Shown piece after piece: positions 49,091 through 57,307 of a stretch of 64,000 bases of DNA. The stretch comes from Curtobacterium sp. ER1/6 (lineage in GTDB: Bacteria > Actinomycetota > Actinomycetes > Actinomycetales > Microbacteriaceae). The position numbers were made by a program, and so were the translations under genes. The stretch is from the NCBI RefSeq assembly GCF_001742745.1, contig NZ_MJAK01000001.1:558001-622000 (forward strand), read 5' to 3'. A model generated the notes under the pieces. That model made no database searches. It saw only the letters and a list, made by a program, of their open reading frames with translations, and was not told the DNA's origin. Positions within the stretch are counted from its first letter, which is position 1. Each line of letters opens with the position of its first letter.

Positions 49091-49134
49091 CGGACGGGAG
49101 GCGCGGCACCCGCTGGCACCGCGCCTCCCGTCCG
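49091..49134. terminator. Hairpin after ppc, dispersed palindrome family
   Basis: CGGACGGGAGGCGCGG (49091-49106) pairs with 49119-49134 around a 12-nt loop. It lies 43 bp past the ppc stop codon. Confidence 0.7.
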
Positions 49135-49176
49135 GCACCGGGTCGCGACCGCGACCCGTCGGAGCAACCCGTCGGA

Positions 49177-51828
49177 TCAGCCCGTGTTCTGCAGGCCGGC
49201 GGCGATCCCGTTGACCGTCAGGAGCAGCAACCGGTGGTCGCCGTCCGTCGGGTCGGTGCTGCCGGTGGTCCGGATCGACCGGAGCGCCCGGAGCTGCAGG
49301 TGCGACAGTGCGTCGACGTACGGGCTGCGGAGCCGGACGGCGCGGGCGAGCACCGGCCGGTCCTCGAGCACGTCGCTGCCGCCGGAGACCCGGAGCACCC
49401 AGTCGCGGGTGCGGAGCATCTCGTCGAGGACCTTGGCCGCGAGGTCGTCGCGGTCCGCGAGCTCGAGGTACCGACGGGCGATCTGCTCGTCGGTCTTGGC
49501 GAGGGACATCTCGACGTTCTTGATCATCGCGCCGAACAGGGGCCACTCGGCGTACGCGGCACGGAGGACCTCGACGTCGCCGACGGCCTCGAGCGCGGCC
49601 CCGAGGCCGTACCAGCCGGCGAGGTTGATGCGCGCCTGCGTCCACGAGAACACCCACGGGATGGCGCGGAGGTCCTCGAGGGACTCGACGCTCAGGCCGC
49701 GACGGGCCGGCCGGGAGCCGAGCGGGAGCAGCCCGATCTCCTCCATCGGCGTCACCCGGGCGAACCACGGTGCGAAGCCGTCGGCCTTGACCAGGTCGTA
49801 GAACGCCTGCCGGGAGACGTCGTCGAGCTGCTGCGCGAGGTCGGCGAACCGGGTGGCGGCGACCGCCGTCCGGTCCTCGTTCGACGGCGACGACGCGAAG
49901 AGCGTCGCCGAGGCCATCTGCTCGAGGTGCCGCGCGGCGATGTCCTGGTCGCCGTACTGGGCGAAGATGACCTCGCCCTGCTCGGTGAGCTTCAGGCGCC
50001 CGTCGATGGACCCCGGCGGCTGCGCGAGCACCGCCTCGTTCGCGGGTCCGCCACCACGGCCGAGCGAACCGCCGCGTCCGTGGAAGAGGGTCAGCTCGAC
50101 GTCGTTGTCCCGCGCCCAGTCGGCGATCCGCGCCTGGGCGTCGTAGAGCGCGAGGTTCGCCGACACCGGGCCGACGTCCTTCGACGAGTCCGAGTACCCG
50201 AGCATGACCTCGAGTCGCCGCCCGGTCGCCGCGAGCCGGCGCTGGAACGCTTCGGTGCGGACGGCCTCGTCGAGGATGTCGACGCTCGCGTGCAGGTCCG
50301 CGAAGGTCTCGAACAGCGGGATGACGTCGAGCACGGGCGCCGCGTCGCCGCACGCCGCCGTCGCCAGCTCGTGCACGTTCGCCAGGTCGGCGGCGGACTG
50401 CGTGAAGGACACGATGTACCGGTGCGCCGACCGCACGCCGTAGCGCTGCTGCAGGTCCGCGACGGTGCGGAACACCGCGAGGACCTCCTCGGTCGTGTCG
50501 CTGAGCGGCTCCCCCGAGCGGATCTCGGCGAGGGCGGTGCGGTGGACCTGCGAGTGCTGGCGGACCTCGAGCTCGGTCAGGTGGAAGCCGAACGTCTCGA
50601 CCTGCCAGACCAGGTTCTGGAGCTCGCCGTTCGCGGTGCGGGCGGCGCCGGCTGCGACGAGCGAGGCCTGGATGACCCGGAGGTCGGCGAGCAGTTCCTC
50701 GGGACCGCCGTAGGCCAGGCCGTCCTTCCCGCGTCGGGTCGCACGGATCCGCGCGGCCACGAAGAGCAGCGCCCGCCGGTGGGTCTCGTTCGGCGCGCGC
50801 ACCCCGATGCGCTCGGCGATGCCCGGGTCGAGCGCCTCCTGCGCGGCGACGAGCGCCTGGAGCCCGGCGTCGGCCGGGGTCTCGGCGGCGTCGAGGGTCA
50901 GCGCGGCGCCGATGCGGGTGGCCGCGCGCGACAGGCCGAGCAGGATGTGCTCCGCCGCGATGTCGGCCGCCTGCCGGGTCACGGCCGCGGTGACGTGCGG
51001 GTTGCCGTCGCGGTCGCCGCCGATCCACGTGCCGAAGCGCACGAAGGCGGGGGCGGTCACCGGCGCCCGGCCGGCGTCGTCGCCGAGCAGCCGGTCGTCG
51101 AGCAAGCGGTAGACCTGCGGCACGATCTCGAACAGCGTCTGGTCGAAGACGCTCATCGCGGTGCGGACCTCGTCGAGCGGGGTCGGTCGCGTGGTCCGCA
51201 GCGGCGAGGTGCGCAGGAGCGTCGTGATCTCCTCGAGCAGGCGCCGCTCGTTCTCGGCGCGCGCGGTCGCGTTGCGGGTGTGGTCGCGCTCGTCGATCAG
51301 GTCGGTGATGCGGCGCACGGCCGTGGTGACCGCACGGCGGCGGGCCTCGGTCGGGTGCGCGGTGAGCACCGGGTGGAAGCGCAGGTCGGCCAGGCGCGCG
51401 GCGGCCTCGTCGGCACCGACCTGCTCGACGAGCGAGGCGTAGGTGGCGGGGAACGAGTCGCCGGCGAGACCGCCGTCGTCGCCGCGGGCCCGGAGCACGC
51501 GGACGCGGTGGTGCTCCTCGGCCAGGTTCGTGAGGTGGAAGTAGGTCGTGAACGCCTGCGCCACGGCCTCGGCCCGCTCCGCGGACATCTCGGCGACGAT
51601 GGCCTCGGCCCGGGCGGCGCCCTCGGCGTCGGACCCCTCGTAGGCGCCGATGACCGCGGCCCGCAGGCTCTCGACGTCGTGGAGCAGCTCGTCGCCACCG
51701 GTCTCCCGCAGCACCCGCCCGAGCAGGTTGCCGAGGTACCGGACGTCCGCGCGCAGGTCGCTGTCGACCGCTCCGCTGACGTCGTCCCGTGCGCGCCCGT
51801 GGCGCGTCGATCCGTCGATCGCCGTCAT
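49177..51828 (-). CDS. ppc: Phosphoenolpyruvate carboxylase
   Basis: This enzyme adds bicarbonate to phosphoenolpyruvate to make oxaloacetate, refilling the TCA cycle. The 883-residue product has the catalytic His158 in FHPVLTAHPTEARRRAV. Further markers are the glycine-rich FHGRGGSLGRGGGP loop, GYSDSSKDVGP, and the characteristic C-terminus GIAAGLQNTG. ATG at 51828 follows GAGAGGAA. It is monocistronic with a terminator-like hairpin downstream. Confidence 0.97.
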   Translation of the reverse strand: MTAIDGSTRHGRARDDVSGAVDSDLRADVRYLGNLLGRVLRETGGDELLHDVESLRAAVIGAYEGSDAEGAARAEAIVAEMSAERAEAVAQAFTTYFHLTNLAEEHHRVRVLRARGDDGGLAGDSFPATYASLVEQVGADEAAARLADLRFHPVLTAHPTEARRRAVTTAVRRITDLIDERDHTRNATARAENERRLLEEITTLLRTSPLRTTRPTPLDEVRTAMSVFDQTLFEIVPQVYRLLDDRLLGDDAGRAPVTAPAFVRFGTWIGGDRDGNPHVTAAVTRQAADIAAEHILLGLSRAATRIGAALTLDAAETPADAGLQALVAAQEALDPGIAERIGVRAPNETHRRALLFVAARIRATRRGKDGLAYGGPEELLADLRVIQASLVAAGAARTANGELQNLVWQVETFGFHLTELEVRQHSQVHRTALAEIRSGEPLSDTTEEVLAVFRTVADLQQRYGVRSAHRYIVSFTQSAADLANVHELATAACGDAAPVLDVIPLFETFADLHASVDILDEAVRTEAFQRRLAATGRRLEVMLGYSDSSKDVGPVSANLALYDAQARIADWARDNDVELTLFHGRGGSLGRGGGPANEAVLAQPPGSIDGRLKLTEQGEVIFAQYGDQDIAARHLEQMASATLFASSPSNEDRTAVAATRFADLAQQLDDVSRQAFYDLVKADGFAPWFARVTPMEEIGLLPLGSRPARRGLSVESLEDLRAIPWVFSWTQARINLAGWYGLGAALEAVGDVEVLRAAYAEWPLFGAMIKNVEMSLAKTDEQIARRYLELADRDDLAAKVLDEMLRTRDWVLRVSGGSDVLEDRPVLARAVRLRSPYVDALSHLQLRALRSIRTTGSTDPTDGDHRLLLLTVNGIAAGLQNTG

Positions 51829-51939
51829 GGGTTCCTCTCACGTTGCGCCGGGACCGCGTCCCGGGTCCCCAGCACTGTACCGGCGCACGACGGCACGTGA
51901 CGACGACCGTCCGGACGGACCACTGCGGGGGTGGGCGCC

Positions 51940-51996
51940 GGGGCCGCGACGTGTGCGCAGGAGCACCCCTGCACGGCGCGCACACGCCACGGCCCC
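51940..51996. terminator. Imperfect hairpin after the heme oxygenase gene
   Basis: GGGGCCG and CGTGTGCGC pair with GCGCACACG (51978-51986) and CGGCCCC (51990-51996). It lies 20 bp beyond the heme oxygenase stop codon in the gap before ppc. Confidence 0.65.
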
Positions 51997-52015
51997 GACG
52001 GGTCGGGGACCGCCG

Positions 52016-52714
52016 TCAGGCGAGGAGGGGGTGCACGGCGTCGCCGTGCGCCGCGGTCGGGGACACCGGTCGACGCAGCGACGCCACGAGCGCCCGGTCG
52101 AGGCGCGCGGCCAGGTCGACCTCCGCGAGGACGGCCTCGCGTTCCGCCGCGGTCCAGGGCGCGGCGTCGAGCTGGGCGCCGTAGGTGTCCTCGAACGCCG
52201 CGGGGTCGGCGACCTGGTCGAAGATCGTGAAGAGCACGCCGTTCGTGTCGAAGCCGAACCGCTCCTCGAGCAGCCGCGCGAGCGTCGGTCCGCCGGACAG
52301 GTCCCCGAGGTACCGCGTGTAGTGGTGCGCCACGAAGCCGCCCGGGGAGGTCGCGGCGACCTCGTTCAGCCGGCGGACGTACGCCGTCGTCGCGGCCGTC
52401 GGGCAGCAGAGCTCGGACCAGTCGGGCCCGACGAGGTACTCGAGGTCGGCGCGGATCGCCGGCATCCGGGTGAGCTGGGTCGTCACGAAGGGCGCGGCGA
52501 CCGGGTGGTCGGCCATCCGCTCGGCGGCACGCTCGAGCGCGTCGTACACGACGGCGTACTGTCCGAGCAGGTCGGCGTAGTCCGCGACGTCGCAGTCCCC
52601 CGCCAGCAGGTCGTGCGCCCCGCCCGCCCAGGCGGAGGCGCCGGCGGTCGCGCCCGCACCGGTGCGGGACCGCCGCCGCAGCAGCTCGGAGAACGGCGTC
52701 ACGGTCGGACTCAT
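52016..52714 (-). CDS. Heme-oxygenase-family protein without the proximal His
   Basis: Bacterial heme oxygenases open heme to biliverdin, CO and iron. This 232-residue protein keeps the distal helix almost intact (FVAHHYTRYLGDLSGG, about 130-145) and YAVVYDALERAAE. The N-terminal proximal helix, where the heme-ligating His normally stands, reads LLRRRSRTGAGATAGASAWAGGAHD, an Ala/Gly/Arg stretch with no His at the expected position. Heme binding and turnover may be altered. ATG at 52714 has TAGCCT six bases upstream, inside an iron box (leaderless). It diverges from a siderophore-interacting protein gene, so iron control is likely. Confidence 0.85.
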   Translation of the reverse strand: MSPTVTPFSELLRRRSRTGAGATAGASAWAGGAHDLLAGDCDVADYADLLGQYAVVYDALERAAERMADHPVAAPFVTTQLTRMPAIRADLEYLVGPDWSELCCPTAATTAYVRRLNEVAATSPGGFVAHHYTRYLGDLSGGPTLARLLEERFGFDTNGVLFTIFDQVADPAAFEDTYGAQLDAAPWTAAEREAVLAEVDLAARLDRALVASLRRPVSPTAAHGDAVHPLLA

Positions 52715-52732
52715 GAGGTGAGGCTAACCTCA
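52714..52732. promoter_or_regulatory. DtxR/IdeR-type iron box between divergent iron genes
   Basis: TGAGGTGAGGCTAACCTCA matches 16 of 19 bases of the IdeR/DtxR consensus TTAGGTTAGGCTAACCTAA. It covers the -10 of the heme oxygenase gene (TAGCCT, minus, 52721-52726) and a TAACCT -10 for the plus-strand gene (52725-52730). Iron-loaded repressor would shut off both. Confidence 0.8.
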
Positions 52733-52772
52733 GTTGCTGAGAAGGTCGAGCACCGGAAGAGGAAGCCCCACG

Positions 52773-53618
52773 ATGAGCCCGAGCACCAAGCGCACCCAGC
52801 ACGTCTTCGTCGTCGACCGGACGGAACGGATCACCCCGCACACGGTGCGCGTGCACCTCGGCGGCCCGGCCTTCCGCGACTTCGTCGACGGCGCCGACCC
52901 GGACCGGCTCGCCGCCACCGACAAGTACGTCAAGCTCCTGCTCGCCCCGCCCGCGAGCGGCCTCGTGCCACCGTACGACCTCGACGCGCTGCGGGCCGAC
53001 CTGCCGAAGCACGAGCGTCCCGCCCGCCGCACCTACACCGTTCGCTCGGTGGACCACGAGGCCGGCACGATGGCGATCGACTTCGTCGTGCACGGCGACG
53101 AGGGCCTCGCCGGTCCGTGGGCGGCGGCGGCCCGCCCCGGCGACCTCCTCACGCTCTCCGGTCCCGGCGGCGGGTACACCCCGGCCACCGACCCCGACGT
53201 CACCCACGTGCTGCTCGGCGACGACAGCGCGCTGCCGGCGATCGGTGCGGCACTCGCAGCGATGCGCGAGGACGCCACCGGGGTCGCGCTCGTCGAGGTC
53301 GCCTCCGCGGCGGACGAGCAGCCGCTCGTCCACCCGGCCGGTGTCGACCTGCGGTGGCTGCACCGCGACGCCACCGGCGCGGACCCGGGCACGCTCCTGC
53401 TGGCGGCGGCCGAGGCGCTGCCCCGTGCCTCCCGGCCGGTGCAGGTCTTCGCGCACGGTGAGCGCACGGCCGTGAAGGCGATCCGACGGCTCCTGCAGGA
53501 CGACTGGGGTCTCGAGAAGGCGGACCTGTCCCTGTCCGCGTACTGGGCGCTCGGTCGCGCCGAGGACCGGTTCCAGGAGGAGAAGCGCGAGCCGGTCGGG
53601 GTGATCTTCGCCGACTGA
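52773..53618 (+). CDS. Siderophore-interacting protein (FAD-dependent ferric reductase family)
   Basis: This 281-residue cytoplasmic flavoprotein is of the ViuB/SIP family, which reduces ferric siderophores to free iron. The FAD domain (about 10-135) has the FAD signature RRTYTVRSVD and IDFVVHGDEGLAGPWAAAARPGD. The NAD(P)H-like domain has HVLLGDDSALPAIGAAL and the C-terminal LSAYWALGRAEDRFQEEK, a SIP hallmark. ATG at 52773 follows AGAGGAAG. It shares an iron box with the divergent heme oxygenase gene. Confidence 0.92.
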   Translation: MSPSTKRTQHVFVVDRTERITPHTVRVHLGGPAFRDFVDGADPDRLAATDKYVKLLLAPPASGLVPPYDLDALRADLPKHERPARRTYTVRSVDHEAGTMAIDFVVHGDEGLAGPWAAAARPGDLLTLSGPGGGYTPATDPDVTHVLLGDDSALPAIGAALAAMREDATGVALVEVASAADEQPLVHPAGVDLRWLHRDATGADPGTLLLAAAEALPRASRPVQVFAHGERTAVKAIRRLLQDDWGLEKADLSLSAYWALGRAEDRFQEEKREPVGVIFAD

Positions 53619-53668
53619 GCGGACGGGAGGCACGGGTCGCGTCGGTGGTGCCCGCTAGCGTCCGGCGC

Positions 53669-54250
53669 GTGGTCACCCCTCCCCCCGCCCCGGTCTGCTG
53701 CGTCCCGGGGTGCGACGCACCGTCCGCCGACGGCTTCGCCGCGGTCCTGCCGCTGTGCGGCGGCCACGTCGCGCTCGTGACGGACACGGCGGCCGAGCAG
53801 GTCGGCACCGAGGACGCCCTGCCGGGCCCGTGCCCGGTCTGCGGGTCGCGGCTCGGTGTCCGCTGGCCGACCGCGACGACCTGCGCGACCTGCGAGTGGC
53901 CGTGGGGTGACGTGCCGGACGGCGAGTTGCCCCCGCCGCGCGTCGACGTCGTGTACTACCTGCGGCAGCGGGACGACTTCGGCGACCGCGTCAAGATCGG
54001 GACGACCGCGAACCCCCGGCAGCGGCTCGCCGCGGTGCCGCACCAGGAACTCCTGGCGTTCGAACGCGGCGACCGACGGGTCGAACGCCGCCGGCACGCC
54101 GCGTTCGCCCCGGACCGGTACCCGCGGACGGAGTGGTTCCGGACGACGCCGGCGCTGCTGGCGCACGTCGCGACCGTGGCGGCCGGGGTGGAGGACCCGT
54201 GGGCGCTGCACGCGCGGTGGACGAGCGAGGCGCTCGCACTGCGCGGCTGA
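53669..54250 (+). CDS. Zinc-ribbon plus GIY-YIG (T5orf172-like) protein
   Basis: This 193-residue protein has an N-terminal half with several zinc-type motifs (CCVPGC, CPVCGSR, CATCEW). The C-terminal GIY-YIG/T5orf172-like nuclease domain reads VVYYLRQRDDFGDRVKIGTTANPRQRL, then RRHAAFAPDRYPRTEWF. Such proteins occur in mobile or defence settings and as DNA-repair-like factors; its role here is unknown. GTG at 53669 has TAGCGT seven bases upstream (53656-53661), so it is probably leaderless. A half-copy of the dispersed palindrome (GGACGGGAGGC) lies just before its promoter. Confidence 0.82.
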   Translation: MVTPPPAPVCCVPGCDAPSADGFAAVLPLCGGHVALVTDTAAEQVGTEDALPGPCPVCGSRLGVRWPTATTCATCEWPWGDVPDGELPPPRVDVVYYLRQRDDFGDRVKIGTTANPRQRLAAVPHQELLAFERGDRRVERRRHAAFAPDRYPRTEWFRTTPALLAHVATVAAGVEDPWALHARWTSEALALRG

Positions 54251-54307
54251 GGCCCGCGCGCAGCCGCGGTCGGGCGACGGGCGACGGTGTGCGCCGCCCG
54301 TCTGCCC

Positions 54308-55897
54308 TCAGGCGGCGACGGCGACCGACCGGGCGCGGTCTGCCGCGGGGTCGTCGCGGAGGAACCGGTCGGCCGTCCGGAGCGAGAGCGCCATGATCGT
54401 CAGCGCCGGGTTCGCGATGACGGCACTCGGGAACACCGAGTTGTCGCAGACCCAGAGGTTCGGGACGTCCCACGAGCGCCCGGCCGGGTCGACGACGGAC
54501 GAGCCGGCGTCCACACCCATGCGCGCGGTGCCGATCGTGTGTGCGGTGCGTTCGAGGACACGGACGTCCGTGCCACCCGCGGCCTCGACGATCGCGGTCA
54601 TGGTCCGGACGGCGTGCGCCCGGATCGCCTCCTCGTTGGACCCGGGCGAGAACGTCACCCGGGCTCGAGGGACCCCGTGCTCGTCGAGCTCGTCGGAGAG
54701 CACGAGCCGGTTGTCGTCGTAGGGCAGGCACTCGGCGTTGATGCCGACCCCGGCCATCCGCGGGTAGTCGCGCATCGCCCGGACGAGCTCGGCGCCCCGC
54801 AGCGACCCGCCGCGCACGAGCGACGTCGCGAAGGTCAGGGGCTGCACCCCGAGGCTCTGGATGAGGTAGCCCCCGGCGAAGTCGGCGTCGGCCGGCCGGA
54901 CGAAGTCCTCGGTGATGATCGACGACGGGTACCCGCGGTACGACCGCATCGACTCGTCGAAGGTCGCCCACACCTGGGTCGCCCCGTGCGCCGTGAAGTT
55001 GCGGCCGACCTGACCGCTGCTGTTCGCGAGTCCGGTGTGCAGGAGCAGCCGCGGCGTCTCGACACCACCGGCTGCGAGGACGAGCGAGCGGCACCGCTGG
55101 CGCCGTTCGCGGCCGTCACGGGTGTAGAGCACCGCGCACACCTTGCCGTCGGCGTCGAGCTCGATGCCGTGCACGAAGGACTCCGGTCGGATCTCCGCGC
55201 CGAAGGCCACGGCGGCGGGCAGGTACGTCGTGTCCATCGAGACCTTGGCGCCGTTCCGGCAGCCCTGGTGGCAGGACCCGCACGACACGCAGGCCTGGCG
55301 GAGACCGTGGTGCTCCTGGTGCCGGTCCTCGGTGGTGAGGCCGACGGGGGCGTCCGTCGCGGTGATGCCGAGCGCGGCGGTCCCGCGCATCATCATGTCC
55401 GACGAGGCGTTCCGCGGCGGCGGACCCATCCGGTACCGACGGGACGGGTCCCAGGGGTAGTGCTCGGGCCCGGCGACGCCGACCTCGTGCTCGACGCGCT
55501 CGATGTACCCGGTGAGCTCGGCGTGGTCGATCGGCCAGTCCTCGCCCTGCCCGCTCTCGGTGCGCAGCCGCAGGTCGTGGACGCTGGGCCGCGGGGTGAA
55601 CGCGCCCCAGTGCAGGGTCGAGCCGCCCACGCCGGTGCCGCTGTTGTTCGGTCCGAAGGCCGTCGGCGTCGCGCCGCCGCTGATCCGCTCGTCCATCCAG
55701 TTGATGTCGGCGGGGGCCTCGACCTCGTCCGGGGTGTGGTCACCCGGCTCGGTGTTGCGACCGGCCTCGAAGGCGACCGCCGTCAGGCCCTCGCGGGCGA
55801 GTCGGGCCAGGAGCGGTGCGCCGCCGGCACCGGTCCCGACCACGACCACGTCGACGACCTCGTCGTCCTGGTAGCGCCGCTGTGCGTCGAGTCTCAT
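54308..55897 (-). CDS. GMC-family FAD oxidoreductase
   Basis: This 529-residue FAD-dependent dehydrogenase belongs to the glucose-methanol-choline family. It has the dinucleotide motif VVVVGTGAGGAPLLARLA (about 17-34) and the GMC motif NNSGTGVGGSTLHWG. A Cys-rich stretch, ACVSCGSCHQGCRNGAK, is typical of the gluconate-dehydrogenase-like/long-chain alcohol subgroup. The C-terminal active site has TAHTIGTARMG and the conserved Asn in SAVIANPALTIMALSLR. No Tat signal is seen. Its ATG overlaps the stop of the hydrolase-GDH3 fusion gene (ATGA), so the two are co-translated. It probably oxidises an aldonate, sugar or alcohol with the GDH3 domain as partner. Confidence 0.88.
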   Translation of the reverse strand: MRLDAQRRYQDDEVVDVVVVGTGAGGAPLLARLAREGLTAVAFEAGRNTEPGDHTPDEVEAPADINWMDERISGGATPTAFGPNNSGTGVGGSTLHWGAFTPRPSVHDLRLRTESGQGEDWPIDHAELTGYIERVEHEVGVAGPEHYPWDPSRRYRMGPPPRNASSDMMMRGTAALGITATDAPVGLTTEDRHQEHHGLRQACVSCGSCHQGCRNGAKVSMDTTYLPAAVAFGAEIRPESFVHGIELDADGKVCAVLYTRDGRERRQRCRSLVLAAGGVETPRLLLHTGLANSSGQVGRNFTAHGATQVWATFDESMRSYRGYPSSIITEDFVRPADADFAGGYLIQSLGVQPLTFATSLVRGGSLRGAELVRAMRDYPRMAGVGINAECLPYDDNRLVLSDELDEHGVPRARVTFSPGSNEEAIRAHAVRTMTAIVEAAGGTDVRVLERTAHTIGTARMGVDAGSSVVDPAGRSWDVPNLWVCDNSVFPSAVIANPALTIMALSLRTADRFLRDDPAADRARSVAVAA

Positions 55898-57234
55898 CGT
55901 GCTGCTCCCTCGGGTTCCCATGCTTCCCGTTGCCCGGCACCGAGCACCTGGAAGCCCTGCTTGCGGACGCCGTCGCCACCGTTGGCGAAGCCGTCGTAGT
56001 CGATCTCGGACATCGTGGCGGGGTGCGCGAGCCACTGCTTGACCAGGTCCACGCTCGCGTCCTCGAACCACGCGCGGAGCTGCTCGGCGTCGAGCGCGCC
56101 GTCCGACCGGTACCGTCCGGCGGCGACGTCCTCGAGCGCGTCGGCCAGGGCGTCGGACCCGGCCGCCGGCGCGAGCACGTCGAGGGCTGCGCGGTACGCC
56201 TCGACGTCGGTCGGCATGCCGTCCGGCCGCCACCCGTCGCCCTGGCCCGCCGCCAGCTGCGCGTCGACCCGGAGCGCCAGGTCGACCTCGTGCTCCCCCG
56301 GCTGCGGGACGACGATCCGGGCGACCGCGCGGAGCGTGTCGAGCTGCTGCTGGTCGAGCGCGTCCGGGACCGCGGCCGGGTCGTCGGCGAGGGCACGGAC
56401 GGCGAGCAGCCCGCGGGTCCGCGCGCTCACGCGCGGCGAGGCGATCACGCGGGCGTTGTCGGCGGGGACGACCGGGGCGTGCGCGATGCGCCGGGTCCAG
56501 AAGTCACGGACGATCGCGGCCACCTCGACCGGACGCTCCCACAGCAGCAGGTGTGCGGCACCGGCGACCTCGTGCAGTTCGGCGGCGGGCCAGTGCGGCA
56601 GGGTCAGCCGGCGCTGGGCGTCGGCGGCGAGGTCGCCGTCCTCGGCTCCGGCCAGCACGAGCGTCGGCACGGGGTTCGGTGCGGCCGTGGCCGACCAGTC
56701 CTCGCGGCTGCCGCGGAGCAGCCAGTCGCGCCAGGCGCGGGGGTCGGTCCGGCGGACGTCCTGCACGGCCTGCTCGTGGCGGTCGGGCGGCAGCACCTCG
56801 GCGGTGTTCGCGTCGACGAACTCGGCGGCGTTGTCCTGCTCGATCGGTCCGTGCTCGGCCCACGCGAGCATCGACGCGCGGCGCTCCTCGGCCATCGGTT
56901 CCGGCGCGAGGGGCGACGGGGCCAGGAGCACGACGGCGCGCAGCCCGAACAGGCCGTTCGCGCCGGAGACGGTCCGGTCGGCGACGACCGTGGCGACCTT
57001 CCCGCCCATCGAGTGCCCGACGAGCACCCACTCCGTGGCGCCGCTGGCACCGATCGCACGCTCGACCCGCACGGCCATCTCCTCGACGGTCGTGCCGCCC
57101 GAGGCGGGGCTCCGCCCGAACCCCGGCAGGTCGATGCCGACGAGGTCGAGGTCACCGGCGAGCTCCGAGCGGAGGAGCGCGAACTCCTCGGAACTGGAGC
57201 CCAGCGCGTGCAGGCAGAAGGCGGTCGCTGTCAT
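55894..57234 (-). CDS. Fusion of an alpha/beta hydrolase with a gluconate 2-dehydrogenase subunit-3 domain
   Basis: This 446-residue protein has two parts. Residues about 1-255 are an alpha/beta hydrolase: FCLHALGSSSEEFALL, the nucleophile motif VGHSMGGKVA, an acid in LAGAEDGDL and a His in VAGAAHLLLWE. Residues about 280-440 match the GDH3 family (TLRAVARIVVPQPGEHEVDLALRVDAQL ... DLVKQWLAHPATMSEIDYDGFANGGDGVRKQGFQVL). GDH3 proteins are normally short, separate and Tat-exported; here there is no signal peptide. It is coupled to a GMC oxidoreductase, so a hydrolysis-then-oxidation pair is plausible. ATG at 57234 is preceded by AGGAACG. Confidence 0.85.
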   Translation of the reverse strand: MTATAFCLHALGSSSEEFALLRSELAGDLDLVGIDLPGFGRSPASGGTTVEEMAVRVERAIGASGATEWVLVGHSMGGKVATVVADRTVSGANGLFGLRAVVLLAPSPLAPEPMAEERRASMLAWAEHGPIEQDNAAEFVDANTAEVLPPDRHEQAVQDVRRTDPRAWRDWLLRGSREDWSATAAPNPVPTLVLAGAEDGDLAADAQRRLTLPHWPAAELHEVAGAAHLLLWERPVEVAAIVRDFWTRRIAHAPVVPADNARVIASPRVSARTRGLLAVRALADDPAAVPDALDQQQLDTLRAVARIVVPQPGEHEVDLALRVDAQLAAGQGDGWRPDGMPTDVEAYRAALDVLAPAAGSDALADALEDVAAGRYRSDGALDAEQLRAWFEDASVDLVKQWLAHPATMSEIDYDGFANGGDGVRKQGFQVLGAGQREAWEPEGAAR

Positions 57235-57307
57235 GCTTCGTTCCTACCGTCCACGGAACGCGGGACCCAGCGAACCTGTACCCCGGCAATGTACCCCGAC
57301 GTGGTCG

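Noticed and set aside
57278-57297. Two GTACCCC words upstream of the hydrolase-GDH3 fusion as the same operator as at the polysaccharide operon
   Set aside because: They are only 13 bp apart and in the opposite orientation relative to the gene, so the architecture differs; a 7-base word can recur by chance in this GC-rich sequence.
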